DNA from: Paracentrotus lividus
Taxonomy: Eukaryota; Echinodermata; Echinoidea; Camarodonta; Echinidae
Assembly: GCA_940671915.1 (NCBI GenBank)
Contig: CALNVZ010003434.1
Location: 22,584,269 to 22,648,268, forward strand
Length of the DNA: 64,000 nucleotides
Reading direction: 5' to 3'
Each line of letters starts with the position of its first letter. Within the stretch, counting starts at the first letter, position 1. Position numbers and translations under genes: made by a program. A model generated the notes under the pieces. That model was not told the DNA's origin and did no database searches. It saw only the letters and a list, made by a program, of their open reading frames with translations. Below, one piece after another: positions 59,331 to 64,000 of this stretch.

Positions 59331-59767
59331 AGGGAAAGTTCACCCTGGGTTTAAATTGGTTTTAAAAAATGCAGTAAAAAAAATATGAGTGAAGGTCTGG
59401 AGAAAATCGACCAAAAAATAACGAAGTTATAAATGTTTAAAATTTTGATTTTGTGACGTCACATGCAAGCAGTGCTTCTATGTGTTATGTAGTATAAATT
59501 CCATAAAGTGTCATTTTTTCAGAAGAAACTTAATTATTTCACCTGTGCGGTCGATACATCATCAAACATTATGTTCATTTACATGCCTCTATACAATTGA
59601 CCCATTCCTTAACAAGAACCAGGAAAAAAAAGACGAATTTATGGAATTTCAATACAGCACACATGGGAGAGCTGCTCGCACGTGACGTCACAGAATAAAA
59701 ACTTTAAATATTTCTAACTTCGCTATTTTTTGTCCATTTTCTTCAAACTTCAGGGTGAACTTCCCCT
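59331..59767. mobile_element. 437 bp MITE with TTAA target duplication
   Basis: The left end AGGGAAAGTTCACCCTGG and the right end CAGGGTGAACTTCCCCT are inverted repeats flanked by TTAA on both sides (59327-59330 and 59768-59771). TTAA duplication is seen in piggyBac and Kolobok superfamilies. GTGACGTCACA words occur at both inner arms (59454 and 59684). No ORF. Confidence 0.8.
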
Positions 59768-60084
59768 TTAACTTTACATCTTACATAGAGTAGAATTGGT
59801 ATGATACACAAGATCTGGTAATCACAGCCTGTCCCTACCGTAATTTCATGGCGCTCTTGGCCATTTTCCCTGGAGGCATTTGGGAAATGAGTATAATACC
59901 TGAGCAGAAGAAGAAAAAAAAAAAAAAAACCCTGCAATTTCCAAATAGTAAAGAATTAATTACAAGAACAATGCTAAACTCAATCATGCAACTGTTATTA
60001 ACAAGATCGAACAACCATCTATTATATTCAAGCCCCGTCAAGTTAATAAGCAAACGTCAATAATTATAAATTGTCATTGGACAA

Positions 60085-60412
60085 GTCCAACTAATCTTGT
60101 CTTTAACCAAGCCCGACCAGCAATCCATGTCAATTGCAAGCCCAACCAACCATGTCAATATCAAGCCCAACCAACCATCCAAGTCAATAAACAAGCCCAG
60201 CCAACCATCTACGTCGATTAAGCAAGCCCAACCAACCAACCATTTCTATAACAAGCCCAGCCAGCTATCCATGTCAATATCAAGCCCAACCAAACAACCA
60301 TCCATGTCATTAACAAGCCCAAACAACATTCCATGTCAATAACAAGCCCAACTGAATTTCCTTGTCAATAGCAAGCCCAACCAACCATCATGTCACTAAC
60401 AAATCCAATCCA
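60085..60412. repeat. Minisatellite of AAGCCCAACCAACCATCCATGTCAATAAC-type units
   Basis: About a dozen direct units of 22-30 bp built from CAAGCCCAACCAACC and CATGTCAATA. It leaves open frames on both strands that are not genes. Confidence 0.9.
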
Positions 60413-61033
60413 CCGAGGCCCTCTTGCATAAAATGTTTGCATTGAACCGCAAGTCCCAAAATTAAGTAAACGTCATCTCACAATTAAATGCCCTTTGGCT
60501 TCAATCAAAACTCTAAAGAACAATCACTGCACTTCTTGTGCCCTACACCAAGCCACGTAAATAACTACATAAAATTCCAGTTGCTCCCATCGACTTTTAT
60601 TGATGGGGACCCAAGGCATGATAGTAACATTTATTAATAACATTCAACTTAGATAAATTGAAAAAGCAATCCCGTTCAATTTCTGCTTTCGTCTATGATT
60701 TTTGACTACCGCCCCTCCCCTCCAGTCACATGGCTAATCTTTCATGCAATAGAAGAGAACCAAACAAAGTCCCTACAATCGTCGAGGAATGCAGGGGTGG
60801 GAGGAGGGAAAACATTGCTTCTCGAACGGTGTCCATGATGAGAATGTTTTTGCTTTGATTAGCTGGCAAATTGCATTCTCTAACAATTGGCTTTATTTTG
60901 TTATTGTTAAACCATAATAAACGTATTTCGTTTTACTACAGTACGGATATCTCAGAAACTTAAAGTATTGAAAATAATTATTTGAATATCATTTCTAATT
61001 GGCCAACACTATAATTTCATATTATAGGAACAG
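60413..61033. other. 3' flank of the GPCR gene
   Basis: AT-rich. TTTATT at 60892-60897 is an AATAAA on the minus strand, 137 bases past the GPCR stop, and could be its polyadenylation signal. Otherwise nothing was recognised. Confidence 0.4.
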
Positions 61034-62071
61034 TCACTGGTGATGAGATCCGATTCGTAGACACTTTCGGAGAGCTATCAAGCACATTCCCCTCGCCTCA
61101 GAGTTAGTTAAAAGGTAAATCATCGGTTGTAACCACGTAAAACATCCAGTTATCGCGTCAAATGTATTCGAAAGAGAAGAAGATAATGGGATTACAAAGG
61201 AGATGAGACTAGGCGTCCAAAGGACCACAAAGGAGACCGTCAGGAGAAGAATTGTAACAAATCCTTTTAATCCCCTCCTACGTGGCCGATTACGATTCAT
61301 GTCACGACGAAGCCCCGCATCAATTTGAAGATTTGACGTTGGTTTTTGGCGACGACTACCAACATCCTCCCTATTGTCTGGGGTTTTAGGAGCAGGGTTT
61401 CCAAACTGTCTGATAGAATTTCTCAACCGATGAGCTATGACTAGAAGTCTCATGTGAAATACAGATGTTATGGCCACCGTCAAACAAACAGGAAATAAAT
61501 AAATAAAAGTATGCAACGTTGATGTCCATGTAGCTTTCGCGCTGGCATCATCAGCTACACAACGCTCTATCAGGAGTTTTATAAGCGGTGAGGATGGAAT
61601 CGGCAGATATAAGCCACATACCAAGAAGATTAATAGAAAGGTAGATGTAACTGTGAAGTAGAATCGGTTTCTGGTAACAATTGTATAATACCGTAAAGGT
61701 CGTGCGACGAGGAGATAGAGATTGAAACTGATTCCACATAGGCATGCCATTACTGCCAGATAAGAAACGTGGTATGCAAATGCAAAAGTCATGCTCAAAA
61801 TTTTGCAGTTGTCGTTTGCGTGTTCAAGTGAGAACCACAAAGCAAGCCAAATATCCCAAGTGATTCCTAAGAACATGACAGATATAGTAAGAATCTGGTA
61901 AAGAATTCGCATATATTCCTGAAGCTCAGTTTGTTGTCTAATTACAAACAGTGCAATAGAGTTTAAACTTAGGCAGATAATAATTGTCAACATTTTGAAG
62001 ATTAAAGGAGGATCTACACCGCTTGTGACGTTGGCGTTGGTCAATACTTTTGAATTACTTGTGGTCTCCAT
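61034..62071 (-). CDS. Single-exon rhodopsin-class GPCR with atypical DRY motif
   Basis: 345 residues, intact, intronless. Seven hydrophobic helices at about 22-45, 56-80, 90-122, 138-158, 184-210, 269-293 and 304-322. Family marks: an N-terminal NVT sequon (14-16), the Cys89-Cys171 pair for the extracellular disulfide, VARPLRY after TM3 (122-128), a basic intracellular loop 3 (RNRPRRRG near 260), WTP in TM6 (285-287) and QPMIY in TM7 (315-319) for NPxxY. The DRY triplet reads NLY (117-119), so the key Arg for G-protein coupling is absent. Echinoderm genomes carry large families of fast-evolving intronless rhodopsin-type receptors, and this fits that style. Ligand unknown. The start is the first Met of the frame, close to the first helix. 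Confidence 0.85.
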   Translation of the reverse strand: METTSNSKVLTNANVTSGVDPPLIFKMLTIIICLSLNSIALFVIRQQTELQEYMRILYQILTISVMFLGITWDIWLALWFSLEHANDNCKILSMTFAFAYHVSYLAVMACLCGISFNLYLLVARPLRYYTIVTRNRFYFTVTSTFLLIFLVCGLYLPIPSSPLIKLLIERCVADDASAKATWTSTLHTFIYLFPVCLTVAITSVFHMRLLVIAHRLRNSIRQFGNPAPKTPDNREDVGSRRQKPTSNLQIDAGLRRDMNRNRPRRRGLKGFVTILLLTVSFVVLWTPSLISFVIPLSSSLSNTFDAITGCFTWLQPMIYLLTNSEARGMCLIALRKCLRIGSHHQ

Positions 62072-62535
62072 TTTGCACCTTTAATGTACAACGCGTCTTT
62101 ATATCTCGAGCCACTGTGCGCAATTATTGAACTAAGACAAACAGTTTTTGATGAACACACCCACACTGTCGATATCTTTTGGCTTACAAAGACCAGACCG
62201 AGTAGACACTTCAAGCTGTATGGAAACGCAGAACGTAAACGCAATTGAGAAACTGTATGGTAACCAGAAAGATTGATGTCAGTATGAAGTAAAATTGAGT
62301 TCTGGTTACAATTATACCGGGTGAGTCAGAAAAAAAACTTTACACCTAGAAAAATGTCTATTAAAAAGAAAGCCAATTTAAAAATTCCAAATTATTGAAC
62401 ATATTCTGAAAAAGTAACCCTCCCGCATCTTTTGTTAAGAGATGTGTGTTATATCTTTACGCTTGGATGAACACGGCCCTTTATTTGCGAACATGTAAAC
62501 TTCGAATTGTGCAAAAGTGGGAGTAAAATCAAAAC

Positions 62536-62786
62536 AACAAAAGCTATCAAAAAGCAACTCCATCTTAATTAGTATAGCATAACTTTTTAATGAAAATGTC
62601 TTCCGCTTTATAACTTGGCAGGGATGTTGTTACACATATTGACTACATTTGTATGAAAATAACAAAAGCTATCAAAAAGCAACTCCATCTTAATTAGTAT
62701 AGCATAACTTTTTAATGAAAATGTCTTCCGCTTTATAACTTGGCAGGGATGTTGTTACACATATTGACTACATTTTGTATGAAAAT
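62536..62786 (+). repeat. 125-bp unit in two direct copies
   Basis: AACAAAAGCTATCAAAAAGC to ACTACATTTGTATGAAAAT is repeated back-to-back with essentially no differences, so the duplication is recent. It affects only one arm of the foldback. Confidence 0.95.
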
Positions 62787-62871
62787 GAGATAAATCTGTA
62801 GAGTCAGGCATGAGTGAGCACACGTCAAAGACAAAATAATATCTTTTCAAAAGTATTAGGAGGCCTTTTTA

Positions 62872-63061
62872 GGTACCTTACCAAAAGATAATGCCGCGGC
62901 CCGCTGCGTGAACGCCGCACAGCGGCGCTTTATACAGGATGTACTAATCCCCTCCAATTAAGTCAATGAAAGAATAATAGGGGAATGGTATATTCTGCCT
63001 AAAAGCCAGCTGTGAGGCGTTCACGCAGCGGGCCGCGGCTTTATCTTTTGGTAAGGTACCT
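62872..63061. mobile_element. ~190 bp palindromic MITE, copy B
   Basis: GGTACCTTACCAAAAGATAA, then GCCGCGGCCCGCTGCGTGAA, mirror TTCACGCAGCGGGCCGCGGC, then TTTATCTTTTGGTAAGGTACC. It is the same element as 18654-18847 in reverse orientation (shared loop words CCCCTCCAATTAAGTCAATG, GAATAATAGGGGAA). Confidence 0.85.
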
Positions 63062-63659
63062 TAGATCTGTCAGTGGCAATTTACTCTTTGATGTGTACTC
63101 ATTCGTGCATTACTTGACGAGTCAATCTTATTTTCATACAAAATGTAGTCAATATGTGTAACAACACCCCTGCCAAGTTATTAAGTGGAAGACACTTTCG
63201 TTAAAATGTTATGCTATTTTATTCATGAATGAGTTGCTTTTTTGTCAGCTTTTGTTGTTTCAATTTCATCCCCGCCCTAGCACAATTCGAAATTTGCATG
63301 TTCGCAAACAATGCTCTTTCAGAATATGTAAAATTATATCCCTTATCTAAGATTGTTTGCATTGAGAGTGTACACAAGGAGAAAAAGAATAGTTTAACTA
63401 AGAAAAACGTTTCTCAAGAAATAGTTCGTTTTTCTTCATGACGTCACGCATAGTACATTTTTTCCCTAGGGAAAAACTGGACTATACGTTTTTCCGACCC
63501 CCCCCCACCCTATTCACGAGTTGCGCAACGCACAACGGTGCTACTCTGCTGCTTTTACCTGAATTCTCCACTGCATGCCGCGCGCATGCCACGGGAAACT
63601 TTCGGCGAGCTGCACTGACCAGGTGCGCAACAGCTGATTTTTGTTTGTAAACAGACAAA

Positions 63660-63913
63660 ATGGCTGCCTCCACTAGTTGCCAGATTGATGGTAATAACGG
63701 AAGATTTCAGCAGTATAATGACGAGGAAATTGTGGATTTCATGAACTCGACTGACAGCGTTAATACTCAGAAACAAATTAAGTATGCTGTATCTATATTC
63801 CGTGAATTTTGTTCACAAATTGATGGTGTGAGTTGTGATGAGATCGACATCAAATCACTCGATTCAGCGCTCGCAAGATTTTTTGTCGGTGCTCGAACAA
63901 AAACGGGCGCTTT
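63660..63913 (+). CDS. First coding exon of a Crypton/DUF3504-like protein (partial)
   Basis: An ATG in good context (ACAAAATGGCT) opens 84 complete codons up to a consensus donor GTAAGT at 63914, phase 2; reading on hits TAA at once. The segment NTQKQIKYAVSIFREFC, then DIKSLDSALARFFVGARTKTGAL, resembles the N-terminal helical domain before the tyrosine-recombinase-like DUF3504 region in Crypton-derived proteins (ZMYM2/QRICH1 type). That region has pattern T......V..F..F......LD..L..FY...RK.DG..Y. The catalytic part would lie beyond the window. It could be a host gene or an element copy. Assignment by pattern only. Confidence 0.5.
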
Positions 63914-64000
63914 GTAAGTACTTGTACTTGGATCCAGAAGAAAGGTAAGCATAGACTATATAATTTTGTTCATTAAAAAAATTAAAAGGATAGTGGAAGG

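Larger units (their letters stand above)
62316..63330. mobile_element. Foldback element with ACCGGGTGAGTCAG end, host of a nested MITE
   Basis: Left-arm words GCGAACATGTAAACTTCGAA, AACAACAAAAGCT, ACTTGGCAGGGATGTTGTTA and ACATATTGACTACATTTTGT recur inverted in 63064-63330. The left arm is longer and includes a 125-bp tandem duplication (62536-62660 and 62661-62786). The right arm is shortened. The palindromic MITE 62872-63061 sits at the centre. It lies between the GPCR and the next gene. Confidence 0.7.

Noticed and set aside
62097..62103. TATA box (TATAAAG, minus strand) for the GPCR
   Set aside because: It lies only ~26 bases before the start codon, which would put transcription start at the ATG; more likely chance.

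Overview
The window is AT-rich animal nuclear DNA with small exons, long introns, many microsatellites and a very dense load of palindromic (foldback or MITE-like) repeats. A multi-SRCR receptor-type gene, a single-exon rhodopsin-class GPCR of divergent type, a LINE with a PHD finger next to its endonuclease, and tRNA-headed repeats together suggest an echinoderm, most likely a sea urchin. The species is inferred from gene-family style, not proven. A gap of exactly 25 Ns and two stretches that repeat their neighbour with many single-base insertions look like a draft assembly gap-filled with unpolished long reads.

Layout. 1-14580: one ~7 kb segment present twice in direct orientation. The first copy is riddled with small indels and its SRCR exons are broken; the second is clean. 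8617-27412 (+): the second copy begins a chain of phase-1 exons coding seven SRCR domains and a hydrophobic C-terminal tail; the 5' end with a signal peptide is not identified. 28346-52111 (-): seven exons of an SLC18A-type vesicular amine transporter, reconstructed by splice phase. They cover the start codon through about residue 322; the C-terminal third is not found, although the gene runs head-on into the SRCR gene. Its introns hold a ~2 kb foldback broken by a 5'-truncated LINE (29068-34852), a 3.9 kb TIR element with inverted satellite arrays (36632-40525), an assembly duplication around the N gap (40853-43919), foldbacks with a tRNA-like centre (45.2, 45.7 and 49.2 kb) and further nested hairpins. 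52.1-61.0 kb: intergenic, with several TIR elements and minisatellites. 61034-62071 (-): intact single-exon GPCR. 62.3-63.3 kb: nested foldbacks. 63660-63913 (+): first coding exon of a protein resembling the N-terminal region of Crypton/DUF3504-type proteins, running off the window.

The host genes share no obvious pathway: a cell-surface SRCR protein (immune or adhesion type), a synaptic-vesicle-type amine transporter, an orphan-like GPCR and a possible recombinase-derived protein. The most distinctive feature is the repeat landscape. At least ten independent elements are built as inverted arms, several nested inside each other, and several have short tandem arrays in opposite orientation at their two ends. 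No clearly new enzymatic system is visible.
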